Shown one piece after another: positions 9,177 to 17,169 of a stretch of DNA of 64,000 bases. The stretch covers positions 149,594-213,593 of the forward strand of contig JABUFA010000001.1 of assembly GCA_013314755.1 (NCBI GenBank). Reading direction: 5' to 3'. The position numbers and the translations under genes were made by a program. A model generated the notes under the pieces. That model saw only the letters and a list, made by a program, of their open reading frames with translations. It did not search any database and was not told where the DNA came from. Each line of letters starts with the position of its first letter. Position 1 is the first letter of the stretch. Origin of the DNA: Chthonomonadia bacterium. GTDB taxonomy: Bacteria > Armatimonadota > HRBIN16.

Positions 9177-10363
9177 AGCGCGACCGCCTCCTTGACCGCC
9201 CGACGGCATTGCTCAATCCGCCGGGTGACTTCTTCTTCACTCCAATCGGGGTGCAGGGAGATGAAAACGGTTCGTGCCAAGATGTCCAGTGTGCGCGGGC
9301 ACATATCGCGGGTGTAGTCCATGCGCAGACCCTGGTTGCGCGGATGGTTGAACGGGTTCGTGTCGGGATGGTGCATGATTCGCTTCTCCAGCAGTGGCTC
9401 CCAGTTCGAGTAGACGTGCTTGCCGCTATCAATGGGGAGCCAGCCACCTGTCTGTCCCGCAAAAGCGCGCGCCTCTGCCTCCGAATCGAACTGGAACGCC
9501 ACCACCACGCCGCAGTCTCCTTCAGGGTCGTTGTTGGGCGCGAGTCGCAAACCGGGCACGTCGGCAAGCTCCTGCTCGAACCGCTTGCGGATGCGGCGCA
9601 GGTCGTTCAGGATGCCATCCAGCCGGCGCAGCTGCACGCGCAATATCGCCCCCATCACCTCGTCCGCGCGCAGCTGAATGCCCACAAAGATGGGAATGCC
9701 CAGCTCCTTAGCATAGGGGCGAAACGCCGCGCCTCCATCGTGGAACACCAGCGCACGCTCGTAGAGGGTGCGGTCGTTCGTCGTCAAAGCACCGCCTTCT
9801 CCGCACGAGATAATCTTGAAGTAGTTGAAGCTGAACGCGCCCGCCGTGCCCCAGCTGCCCAATCGCCTGCCGCCGTAGCTGCCGCCGTCCGCCTGACAGC
9901 AGTCCTCCAGTACCATCAGCCCGTGCTCGCGCGCGATATCGAGAATCGCCTGCATGTTGGCAGGACGTCCTACCATGTGCACGGGGATAATCGCCCGGGT
10001 GCTGGGAGCTATCTTGCGGCGCACATCTTCGGGGTCTATCGCCAGCGTTTCGTCCACCTCGGCAATCACCGGTATCGCGCCCACCGCCAGCACCGCCGTC
10101 GCCGTAGCCATCCAGGTGTAGCCGGGCACAATCACTTCGTCGCCCGGCCCGATGCCCATGCCCACCAGTCCGCAAATCAGCGCGGCGGTTCCGCCACCTG
10201 CCATACACAGCGCGTACCGCGTGCCCACCAGCTGCGCCCACTCGCGCTCGAACTGGTCTACCTCATGCAGGTGCCCTTCCACGCCCTCGCCCACGCGGAA
10301 CAGATGTCCGCTCAGGAGCACCTTGCGTACCTCTTCCACTTCCTCTTCGCCAATGCGATACAT
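9173..10363 (-). CDS. DegT/DnrJ/EryC1/StrS-family aminotransferase
   Basis: This 396-residue PLP enzyme belongs to the family that aminates keto-sugars or keto-cyclitols. It shows MAGGGTAALI (phosphate-binding turn), EDCCQADGGSYGG and SFNYFKIISCGEGGALTT, where Lys near residue 180 would form the Schiff base. The SFNYFK variant resembles the branch that acts on cyclitols or unusual sugars rather than on UDP-4-keto-hexoses, but the substrate is not deducible here. It lies 22 bp downstream of a polysaccharide deacetylase-like gene on the same strand, consistent with glycan modification. Confidence 0.9.
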   Translation of the reverse strand: MYRIGEEEVEEVRKVLLSGHLFRVGEGVEGHLHEVDQFEREWAQLVGTRYALCMAGGGTAALICGLVGMGIGPGDEVIVPGYTWMATATAVLAVGAIPVIAEVDETLAIDPEDVRRKIAPSTRAIIPVHMVGRPANMQAILDIAREHGLMVLEDCCQADGGSYGGRRLGSWGTAGAFSFNYFKIISCGEGGALTTNDRTLYERALVFHDGGAAFRPYAKELGIPIFVGIQLRADEVMGAILRVQLRRLDGILNDLRRIRKRFEQELADVPGLRLAPNNDPEGDCGVVVAFQFDSEAEARAFAGQTGGWLPIDSGKHVYSNWEPLLEKRIMHHPDTNPFNHPRNQGLRMDYTRDMCPRTLDILARTVFISLHPDWSEEEVTRRIEQCRRAVKEAVAL

Positions 10364-10385
10364 TTGCCTGACCTCCGTTGTATGC

Positions 10386-11285
10386 TCACAGCGGCAGGAT
10401 GTCTGCGCCGGTGCCGCGCACCGCTCTGTCCATCTCGCCGCTGGCTATCAGCTCGCCCATTGTGGCGAAATCGCCCAGACCGTTTGCTCGCACGTGCTCA
10501 ACCACCGTGCCCACCAGCCGGAAGGCGTAGTCGATATTATCGCCCACTCCGTGCGTGTGCGTGAGTAGAACCGCTACCGTGCTCTCCTGCGCGATGCGGC
10601 TGACATCCTCCTTTGCCAGCGCGATGAACTCTTGCTCCCTCTGCCATGCGCCGCGCCAGGTGTATTCGTTCAGGATGGGAACCTCTACCACGTCGCTGTA
10701 CCAGCGGAAGGGCGTGTGCGGGATGTTGTTCTCCCAGCGCTGGGCAATCACTCCCGAACGGTGGGGCAGGTGCTCGTAGCCCGTGCCGCTGATATACATG
10801 GCGGATTCGTAGCCGATACCCACCTGCCTGAGCGCGGTGAACATCGCCTTACACATCGCCCCACACGGCGCCCGGAAGGCTGTGGGGTGCACGTCCAGAG
10901 CATCCTGCATGATGACGATGCCCTCTTCCATCCGCACTCGCAGATTCTCCACCGTGTAGCGAGGCAGAAGCTCCTCTTTCCGACGCTCAAACTCCTCGAT
11001 GAAAGCAGGCATAATCGCGGTGGCGGGCCAGTTGGGCGGACCGAATTCGTAGCAGTCGGCATGTGTCAGTCCGTGCAGTTGCAGGTCGTGCCCGCTGTCA
11101 CGCAGTTCGCGCAGAGCATCTATCCACTCTGGCGACATAGGCTGACCCCCCGCTTTGGGTACAACGAACAGCGTTGCCCGTGCGCCAAGCGACTCTAAGA
11201 ATCGACAGAACCGGCGCGTGGCGTCCACCATATCGCTTCCACCCGCGCCCACATCGTCCATGCTCCAGATGTACCAGGTTGCCAC
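10386..11285 (-). CDS. Polysaccharide deacetylase-like (NodB-fold) protein
   Basis: The ORF track gives 375 residues, but the first 76 lack protein-like composition. A GTG at 11285, seven bases behind AGGGGG, begins a 299-residue protein that opens with a typical first barrel strand (ATWYIWSMDDVGAG). The metal-site Asp (MDDVG), the H-x3-H pair (LHGLTHAD) and the R-x-P motif (FRAPCGAM) are all present. A late LLTHTHGVGDN motif matches the distal catalytic His region. Such enzymes remove N- or O-acetyl groups from glycans; some relatives act on small amides. There is no signal peptide. The gene precedes the aminotransferase in the same direction. Confidence 0.85.
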   Translation of the reverse strand: MATWYIWSMDDVGAGGSDMVDATRRFCRFLESLGARATLFVVPKAGGQPMSPEWIDALRELRDSGHDLQLHGLTHADCYEFGPPNWPATAIMPAFIEEFERRKEELLPRYTVENLRVRMEEGIVIMQDALDVHPTAFRAPCGAMCKAMFTALRQVGIGYESAMYISGTGYEHLPHRSGVIAQRWENNIPHTPFRWYSDVVEVPILNEYTWRGAWQREQEFIALAKEDVSRIAQESTVAVLLTHTHGVGDNIDYAFRLVGTVVEHVRANGLGDFATMGELIASGEMDRAVRGTGADILPL

Positions 11286-11412
11286 GGTGATACCCCCTGT
11301 TGCTCTGCTTTTCTGTTCTCCACGCTGCGGAGAGCCTCCTGCCGTTTTTTGAACCCTTCTGGGGCAACGCCGTCTATATGTACGGCAACAATGCACAGAG
11401 GAGGGTTTGCGT

Positions 11413-12045
11413 ATGAAACGGTTGATGACGGGTTTTCTGGTACTTCTGGCTATGTTGACGATATACCCCGTTGCGGTAGCCCAGGCTGCAGGCAAAGACA
11501 TCAGGCCGGGCAAGCCGGCATATCAGCGTGTTCGGCGGTGGGAAGCCATCGCCAGGTGGCTGAACCTGACCGATGAACAGAAGGCAAAAATCAAGAACAT
11601 CTGGCAGAACGCCCGTGAGCAGGCACAGAAAATCCGCAGTGATACCTCCCTGAAGCCAGAAGAGAAGCGTGCTCGCCTGCGAGAGCTGCGGCGCAGTACC
11701 CGCCAGGAGATAGGCTCTGTACTGACGCCCGAGCAGCGCACAAAGTGGGAGCGTCTGCGCCTGTGGGCGTGGCATCGCTGGCAGATGGCACGGGCGTATC
11801 GTGCAGGCAAAATCGCCAGGGCGTTGGGGCTGAGCAAAGCGCAGGAAAAGGAGATGGCGCGCATCTTCGGGCGAGCACGGGAGGCACGCCGGCGCATCTG
11901 GATGAATCCTGACCTGACGCCCGGGCAGAAGTGGCAGAGGCTGATGGAGCTGAGGCGCCGCAACTGGGGCGAAATCTATCGGAACCTCACCCCGGAGCAA
12001 CAGCGCAAGCTTCGCGCCTTCATCGGGGCTGGCAGACGGCGATGA
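11413..12045 (+). CDS. Secreted Spy/CpxP-like LTXXQ-repeat protein
   Basis: The product is 210 residues with a clear signal peptide (MKRLMTGFLVLLAMLTIYPVAVAQA) and a very basic, helical mature part. It carries repeated LTxxQ-type motifs (LNLTDEQKAKI, LTPEQRTKW, LTPGQKWQRL, LTPEQQRKL) arranged as two similar halves. The motif marks periplasmic Spy/CpxP-type proteins that act as chaperones or stress and metal sensors. The start is ATG 11413, seven bases after GAGGAGGG, not the TTG at 11407 in the track. It is divergent from the deacetylase-like gene. Its partner is unknown. Confidence 0.8.
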   Translation: MKRLMTGFLVLLAMLTIYPVAVAQAAGKDIRPGKPAYQRVRRWEAIARWLNLTDEQKAKIKNIWQNAREQAQKIRSDTSLKPEEKRARLRELRRSTRQEIGSVLTPEQRTKWERLRLWAWHRWQMARAYRAGKIARALGLSKAQEKEMARIFGRAREARRRIWMNPDLTPGQKWQRLMELRRRNWGEIYRNLTPEQQRKLRAFIGAGRRR

Positions 12046-12055
12046 TGTCAGCCTA

Positions 12056-12366
12056 ACGCCTTTCCCTTCCTCTCCCCCGACGCAGGACAGCCCCTCCTGA
12101 CCTCCCCGCAGGCGGGGAGGAAAACCCCTCTCCCGACCTCTCCCCGACGCGGGGAGAGGAGTGCCGAAAGAAGCCCTCACCCTGACCCTCTCCCACAAGG
12201 AGAGGGCAAAACGGTTCGGCGGGAGCCTCGCCCTCCAGAGAGGAAACACCTCTCCCAACCTCTCCCCGACGCGGGGAGAGGTGAATCTCCACTTCCCTCG
12301 CAGGGAAGGGGCTGGGGGTTAGGTTTGCAATGCACCCCTCCTGGAGGACGAACCTCCCGGTGAGCC
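12056..12366. repeat. Mosaic of palindromic intergenic repeats
   Basis: The whole gene-free stretch between the LTXXQ gene and the DUF1501 gene consists of short GC-rich hairpins such as CCTCCCCGC-AG-GCGGGGAGG, CTCTCCCCG-ACG-CGGGGAGAG (twice) and CCTCTCC-CACAA-GGAGAGG. Bases from about 12215 to 12324 are the reverse complement of the 125-bp unit found at 30006-30468, including the end motif GGGGGTTAGGT. After that comes a degenerate piece related to GGAGGGCGAAGCTCCC. ORFs called through it are artefacts of the repeat. Confidence 0.9.
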
Positions 12367-12374
12367 GAGATGCT

Positions 12375-13676
12375 CTATCCTCTGGTCGTTCTGGGGTGAG
12401 GGAGACCGGGGAACACCTGCGCGATGTTGGGATTGCCCAGCCGTTTGCGCACTACCTCGGCGAGCACCTCGCGGTAGTCGGTGGTCACGCGCAGGTCGCC
12501 CGGTTCCTCCAGCTGGTGTGGCTCCAGCCCGGGCCAGCGGGCGTGCACTTTGCCGCCGAGTATACCGCCACCCATCAGCCACATCACCCCGGCGCGTCCG
12601 TGGTCGGTTCCTAAGCCGCTGTTCTCGCGCACCCGCCTGCCGAATTCGGTCATTGCTACGAGGGTTACGTGCTTCATCCCCTCGCCCATGTCGCGGGCGA
12701 AGGCGGAAAGGCTCTGTGCCAGGTCGCTCAGGTTTGCCGGCATCCAGCCGGTGGTACTGCCCTGTGCCACGTGGGTGTCCCATCCGCCCTTGTCCAGACA
12801 CGCAACCTCCAGCCCGACCTGCGCCTTGATCAGCGCGGCAACCTGCTTCAAGCCGCGTCCCAGGTCGCTATCGGGGTAGACCGCGCCGTTTGCCGGGCGA
12901 TAGCGCGTGGGGTCGACGCGCCGCAACGTTTCCAGCACCTGCAGGGTGTCCTGCGCCGCCTGCGCCACCTCGTCCCTGCCCTGACCGGCGTACAGTTCCC
13001 GCAGGGTGTGCTGAAGCTCTTCCGCCTGAGTAATGCCCATGGTCTTGGGCATCGCAAGCCGGAAGTCGGAGAGGGTCTGGAGTACCACCGCATCGGTGCT
13101 GCCGCGCAGGGATTCGGGGAGCACGTTGCCGAAAGCCACCGCCCGCAGAGGTGAGGAGCCTTTGCGCGGCACGCTCAGCAGATGGCGTGCAATCCAGCCG
13201 CTGACCACACCCGCCTTCGCCTCGGCAACGCCCCGCTCCATCGCGGACATGGCTTCAAAGTGCGAACGCGACCTCTCCGCCGAACCGCAGGCGTGCACTA
13301 TCGTCAGTTTGCCTTCCGCAAACAGCGGGTACAGCGGTTTGAGCGCGGGATGCAGGGCAAAAAAGTCGTTCAATGCTATCGCGCGTTCGCCCGCAGAACG
13401 TCGGCGATCGTTGGGGGCAGGGATCGCCAGTGAAGGGCGGTTGCGATAGTAGGCGTCCTCTCCATAAGGAATCACCATGTTCAAGCCGTCCGCTCCACCG
13501 CGCAGGAACAGGCAGACCAGCACGTCGCCTCGTCGCTCGGCGGGGACGGGTTTGAAAGCAATTTGTGCCAGTGCGCTGCCTCCGCCCAGGAACCAGCCCA
13601 GCACGGCAGAGACACCGGTCAGCACTATCTGACGCCTCACAGGTGAGTAGTCGTCGTTCGGTTCGCCTCGTAACAT
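12375..13676 (-). CDS. DUF1501 family protein (alkaline-phosphatase-like fold), exported
   Basis: This 433-residue protein belongs to the DUF1501 family: VLVCLFLRGGADGLNMVIPYGE near the N-terminus, HPALKPLYPLF and HACGSAERSRSHFEAM. The central GGWDTHVAQG and late EFGRRVRENSGLGTDHG motifs resemble alkaline-phosphatase/sulfatase metal sites. The N-terminus has VRRQIVLTGVSAVLGWFLGGG, a Tat-like signal. The partner DUF1800 gene ends 15 bp upstream, the standard pairing of these two families. They are thought to act together outside the cytoplasm, but the reaction is not established. Confidence 0.9.
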   Translation of the reverse strand: MLRGEPNDDYSPVRRQIVLTGVSAVLGWFLGGGSALAQIAFKPVPAERRGDVLVCLFLRGGADGLNMVIPYGEDAYYRNRPSLAIPAPNDRRRSAGERAIALNDFFALHPALKPLYPLFAEGKLTIVHACGSAERSRSHFEAMSAMERGVAEAKAGVVSGWIARHLLSVPRKGSSPLRAVAFGNVLPESLRGSTDAVVLQTLSDFRLAMPKTMGITQAEELQHTLRELYAGQGRDEVAQAAQDTLQVLETLRRVDPTRYRPANGAVYPDSDLGRGLKQVAALIKAQVGLEVACLDKGGWDTHVAQGSTTGWMPANLSDLAQSLSAFARDMGEGMKHVTLVAMTEFGRRVRENSGLGTDHGRAGVMWLMGGGILGGKVHARWPGLEPHQLEEPGDLRVTTDYREVLAEVVRKRLGNPNIAQVFPGLPHPRTTRG

Positions 13677-13691
13677 CTCTTCCCTCCCACG

Positions 13692-15128
13692 CTACCGCCA
13701 TTGGAACTGTGGTGATGCCAGGATCAGCCCCGCCTGCTGTGCCAGCATACCGCTCAGCCTCTCGCGCAGAGAGCGCAGGCTCGGTGAGTCCGGCGGCAGG
13801 CAGAAGACCGTCTGGAGCAAAGTCTCTGTCGGTGTGTCTGTGCCCGCCAGCGCCTGCAGGTCCACCCAGGTGCCCTGTATCTGATTAGCGCACAACGCCA
13901 TTGCAAAGTTCCACCGTGCCAGCATGGTTCCCTTCCACGCTTCCTCCCCATGCGGGTATCCATCGGGCAGGGGCCACTGGTACAGGGGCTGTCCCATCCT
14001 CTTCAGGTGCTCCTGCAGGGGGCGGTTGCCGTCGGTCAGCGCATACAGTGCACGCAGGGCGGATATCATGTAGTCGAAGGGGCGTTTGAAAACAGGCGGC
14101 GATTGCAAAAGCTGTTCGGAAAGCAGGAGTTCGCGAAGCACCGCGCCGATGTCGCCGCCGGTGTTCAGGTAGACCTGGCTCAACTCTTCGACGGTCTCCT
14201 CCGGGGCGCGCGCCATGAAGTACAGGCACAGCTTTCGGCAGAGATGTCTGGCGGTGGAGGGATGCAGAGCCAGCAGTTCCAGCACCTGCTCTCCGTCCCT
14301 TTTGTCGCCTGCTGAAACCGTTTGACCGAGCACGCGTTTTGGCAAAGGGTCATGCTGAGCGGGGTCAAAGCGAAACCTGCCGCGCGGGCGCAGGAAACGC
14401 TCCTCCACCGTCCAGCCGGTGAAACAACGGGCGACCTCCTGCACATCCTTCTGGGTGTATCCACCGTGCACGCCCAGCGTATGAAGTTCCATCAGTTCAC
14501 GGGCATAGTTCTCGTTGGGCACGCCGCGACGGTTCACGTGGTTGTCCAGATAGTACAGCATCGCCGGGCTGTGGGCGGTTGCTTTCAGCAGGTCGGGAAA
14601 CCTGCCCAGGGCGTGTTTGCGCAGCACCTCCTGCTCAAACTGGGGCAGGAAGTACGCGCAGTCCGCCTTCAGCGCATACACGTTGAAGTGGTCACGCCAG
14701 AAGTCCACCATACGCTCCTGCAGTTGCCATTTGCTGTATACAGCGCGAAGGATGGCGTGTTGCTGCAGCTGCCTCAGCACCTCGGGGTAGGGCAGGTCTG
14801 CCAGCTCGGTGGGTGGGGCGTGAAAGACGTCAAAGCCCCGCAGGCGCAGGCGTACCGTCCACTCTTCGCCGGCGTCGTTGGGGTGCAGTTGCTGTTCCAG
14901 ATAGGCGATTTGCCCCAGTTCCGCCAGCCTGTCCAGCTCGGTGGGAGTGACGCCAAAGGTGACGCGATTCAGCCATCGGCTGGCGGTGGACAGGTCACGC
15001 ATGGATGACAGGGCGTGGAGGGGAGGACGCGGAACGAAAGCTCTGCGCAGGGGCGTTTGACAGCCGCATAGCATCCCTGTCCCCATCGCCAGTGCGAGCT
15101 GAAGGCACTCCCGACGGCTCAGTTTCAC
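13692..15128 (-). CDS. DUF1800 family protein, exported
   Basis: This 478-residue member of the DUF1800 family has WLNRVTFGVTPTELDRL at the start of the mature part, RMVDFWRDHFNVY, the hallmark NENYARELMELHTLGV, and DVQEVARCFTGWTV. The N-terminus combines SRRECLQLALAMG (Tat-like twin Arg) with LCGC, which could be a lipobox, so it may be a lipoprotein. It is followed after 15 bp by the DUF1501 gene. This two-gene set is common in Planctomycetes-like, Bacteroidetes and Armatimonadota genomes; its biochemical role is unknown. Confidence 0.9.
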   Translation of the reverse strand: MKLSRRECLQLALAMGTGMLCGCQTPLRRAFVPRPPLHALSSMRDLSTASRWLNRVTFGVTPTELDRLAELGQIAYLEQQLHPNDAGEEWTVRLRLRGFDVFHAPPTELADLPYPEVLRQLQQHAILRAVYSKWQLQERMVDFWRDHFNVYALKADCAYFLPQFEQEVLRKHALGRFPDLLKATAHSPAMLYYLDNHVNRRGVPNENYARELMELHTLGVHGGYTQKDVQEVARCFTGWTVEERFLRPRGRFRFDPAQHDPLPKRVLGQTVSAGDKRDGEQVLELLALHPSTARHLCRKLCLYFMARAPEETVEELSQVYLNTGGDIGAVLRELLLSEQLLQSPPVFKRPFDYMISALRALYALTDGNRPLQEHLKRMGQPLYQWPLPDGYPHGEEAWKGTMLARWNFAMALCANQIQGTWVDLQALAGTDTPTETLLQTVFCLPPDSPSLRSLRERLSGMLAQQAGLILASPQFQWR

Positions 15129-15143
15129 CGCTCCGCTCCCGGG

Positions 15144-15668
15144 CTAAGTGGCGGTGGCGTTGGTCGGCTGTGAGGGGGCGACCGCCGGCGCCCGCTCCAG
15201 AATCGCCTGCGTACCCGCTCCCAGCGAGGCAAACAACGTCAGCGGCGCAACTACGAACCAGCCGAGAATGGGCAACAGCGTGGCAATCACGCAAAGGAAC
15301 GCCGCGCGACTGAGCGCACCATAGGGCGAAAGCGACGGCTCCATTTGCGCCAGATGCTGTGCCAGCAGTCCCGCCAGCCCACTCAAGCCGATTGCTGTCG
15401 CAACCAGCATCAGCAGGAAGATCACCCATCCGACCAGCTTGCCGGGCGGGGCCGGTTGATGAAGCAGTGCAACGACGATGAAGCCCAGTATCAGCGCTAT
15501 CACCGCGCCCAGCAGGACGGTTTTCACGGGAGCCTGTTCTATCCGCGCCTGTGCGCGCACCGTGCGCCTGCCGAACAGAATGGAGACCGTGATGACCAGA
15601 GCCCATGTGGAAAGCACAATCGCGGCTACTATTCCTATCACGGCGAGCACGTCTCCGATAGTGGTCAT
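15144..15668 (-). CDS. Four-helix membrane protein of unknown function
   Basis: The track start at 15776 is too far upstream. GGAGGTG precedes the ATG at 15668, which begins MTTIGDVLAVIGIVAAIVL and gives 174 residues. Four hydrophobic segments are seen, roughly residues 5-30, 50-70, 80-105 and 125-150, with an Ala/Pro/Thr-rich C-terminus. It lies 15 bp upstream of the DUF1800 gene on the same strand and may share its transcript. No family is recognised. Confidence 0.7.
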   Translation of the reverse strand: MTTIGDVLAVIGIVAAIVLSTWALVITVSILFGRRTVRAQARIEQAPVKTVLLGAVIALILGFIVVALLHQPAPPGKLVGWVIFLLMLVATAIGLSGLAGLLAQHLAQMEPSLSPYGALSRAAFLCVIATLLPILGWFVVAPLTLFASLGAGTQAILERAPAVAPSQPTNATAT

Positions 15669-15815
15669 GAGTTTCACCTCCACCCATACAGACGCTGGAA
15701 CGTTACAGAAGTTCTGTGCGACCGATGGGAGTCCTGCCTGTCGGCGGATTCGTCTTGATGCCATGAGCTGGGGCATTTGAAATCAGGCAACGGTCCACAA
15801 TTCCAATCCGCCTGC

Positions 15816-15844
15816 TTGACTTTTCGGCGGGGATTCAGTAATAT
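15816..15844 (+). promoter_or_regulatory. Promoter of the tRNA-Arg gene
   Basis: TTGACT, a 17-base spacer and TAATAT. A start near 15851 would leave about a 10-base 5' leader before the tRNA, as usual for tRNA genes. Confidence 0.75.
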
Positions 15845-15861
15845 TGTAGTCGGTACATGGT

Positions 15862-15937
15862 GCCCTCGTAGCTCAGTGGACAGAGCGCCTCCGTCCTAAG
15901 GAGGGCGTCGGGGGTTCGAATCCCTCCGAGGGCGCCA
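15862..15937 (+). tRNA. tRNA-Arg (anticodon CCT)
   Basis: A 76-base cloverleaf with encoded CCA. The acceptor stem is GCCCTCG/CGAGGGC, the D-arm contains AGCTCAGTGG, the anticodon stem is CCTCC/GGAGG around the loop GTCCTAA, giving anticodon CCT (reads AGG), and the T-loop is TTCGAAT. A T-rich stretch (ATTTTTGTTTATAT) follows and could end transcription before the convergent gene. Confidence 0.95.
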
Positions 15938-15955
15938 TTTTTGTTTATATCCCCC

Positions 15956-16987
15956 TCACTCCGCATACATTGCCACTTTTGCCTTCTGGAAGGTGGCGCC
16001 AGGTGGAGGCAGTCGCTTGATTGCCTCGTCGTAGTTCACGATGTACTCCCACCAGTTGTTGTAAAAGCCATCGGTGACGCCGGGCGCCTTGGGAATACGC
16101 TCCATCCACCACTTGTGATGGCGCACGATGGCGGGCACGCCGGGCAGGGAACCCCAGTCCTTATTGCTCATCAATTTGCGTCGGCGCGGCAGGTTGGGAT
16201 AGGTCAGCCAGTCATCCGCATAGCTCCACACGGGCGTGGGGTTATCCCAGTCGTAATCGCTGCGCGAGTTGGGCGCATAGTGTACACTGCCCACCTCCGA
16301 CTCGCCGGGAAAGTCCTTGTCCACGCGCGTGAAGCGGTTCCAGATGTTATCGCCGTTGCGCTTGTGGTCCCAGATGCCTTTGCCCACCGTCAGCGACAGC
16401 ACGCTTTCAATCCGGTGGCAGTAGCTCTCCAGCATCTCGCCCTCGCCGCGCTCGTAGTTCCAGCCCATAATCCACAGCGTCTTGCCCACGTCGGGGATGT
16501 CGTAGGGGCGGTAGAACCAGGGGGTATCGGTCTGATAGGGGATGCGGTCGCCGGGCGTCTTCCAGTGAAACTCGTCCCAGTCAAAATAGGGTGCGCCCCA
16601 CAGCCAGATTTCACTGACGCCCTTAGTGCGGATCTTGCGGTACAGGTCAAACTGTTCGAACATGCGCTTGAAGCTGGTCATGCCCGGCACGTGCTTGTTT
16701 CGGTCTTTTTCCCACATCTCCAGAAACTGCTCTTCGGTGTAGGTGAAGCCGGTGCGCTTGGTGGGGAAGCCGTTGTAGTCGATGTACTCGACCACGCGGT
16801 AGTTCACGTAGCCGCCGCTGGTCTCGCGCGCATCGTCGATCATCGCCTGGGTGAGCTGGCGCGGGTTGTGCCACTTCATGTATTGCGTCAGCCTCTGATT
16901 CCCGCGCGTGCGCAGGATGGGGTCGTACACAATCACGATCACATTGAAGGTCTTCGGACGCACCTTCGGCTGGCTATTCCCAAACAT
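15956..16987 (-). CDS. Conserved-looking cytoplasmic protein of unknown function
   Basis: This 343-residue protein starts at ATG 16987 (MFGNSQPK), with AGGAGG about 10 bases upstream. The track start at 17017 lies upstream of that site. It has no signal peptide or membrane helix and is rich in Trp, Tyr and Asp (FDWDEFHW, DTPWFYRPYD, IMGWNYERGEGEMLESYCHR). The frequent aromatic and acidic motifs suggest an enzyme or a carbohydrate-binding fold, but no family can be named. It is divergent from the histidine kinase gene, with overlapping promoters. Confidence 0.75.
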   Translation of the reverse strand: MFGNSQPKVRPKTFNVIVIVYDPILRTRGNQRLTQYMKWHNPRQLTQAMIDDARETSGGYVNYRVVEYIDYNGFPTKRTGFTYTEEQFLEMWEKDRNKHVPGMTSFKRMFEQFDLYRKIRTKGVSEIWLWGAPYFDWDEFHWKTPGDRIPYQTDTPWFYRPYDIPDVGKTLWIMGWNYERGEGEMLESYCHRIESVLSLTVGKGIWDHKRNGDNIWNRFTRVDKDFPGESEVGSVHYAPNSRSDYDWDNPTPVWSYADDWLTYPNLPRRRKLMSNKDWGSLPGVPAIVRHHKWWMERIPKAPGVTDGFYNNWWEYIVNYDEAIKRLPPPGATFQKAKVAMYAE

Positions 16988-17022
16988 CGCTCTTCTGCCT
17001 CCTGAGTGAGTATACACAGTGT

Positions 17023-17053
17023 ATTATAACCGAATACGGGCGCCTCTTGGCAA
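17023..17053 (-). promoter_or_regulatory. Possible promoter for the unknown 343-aa protein
   Basis: TTGCCA, a 19-base spacer and a perfect TATAAT on the minus strand. The -35 box overlaps that of the divergent kinase promoter. The spacer is longer than the ideal 17. Confidence 0.55.
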
Positions 17054-17076
17054 AGAGGAAAAGAATCTGATACAAT
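17047..17076 (+). promoter_or_regulatory. Promoter for the hybrid histidine kinase gene
   Basis: TTGGCA, an 18-base spacer and TACAAT, about 90 bases upstream of the kinase start. Confidence 0.65.
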
Positions 17077-17169
17077 GCCCCTGTGAGCGCATCCCAAACA
17101 TGTCCCCTTGCTGGGCAGACGGAGCAATGAGCGGGGTAACTAAACTAAGGGCAGGGAGACTGATTGAGC

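Noticed and set aside
8917-9567. 216-aa minus-strand ORF
   Set aside because: It lies largely inside the aminotransferase gene in another frame and has shadow-type composition.
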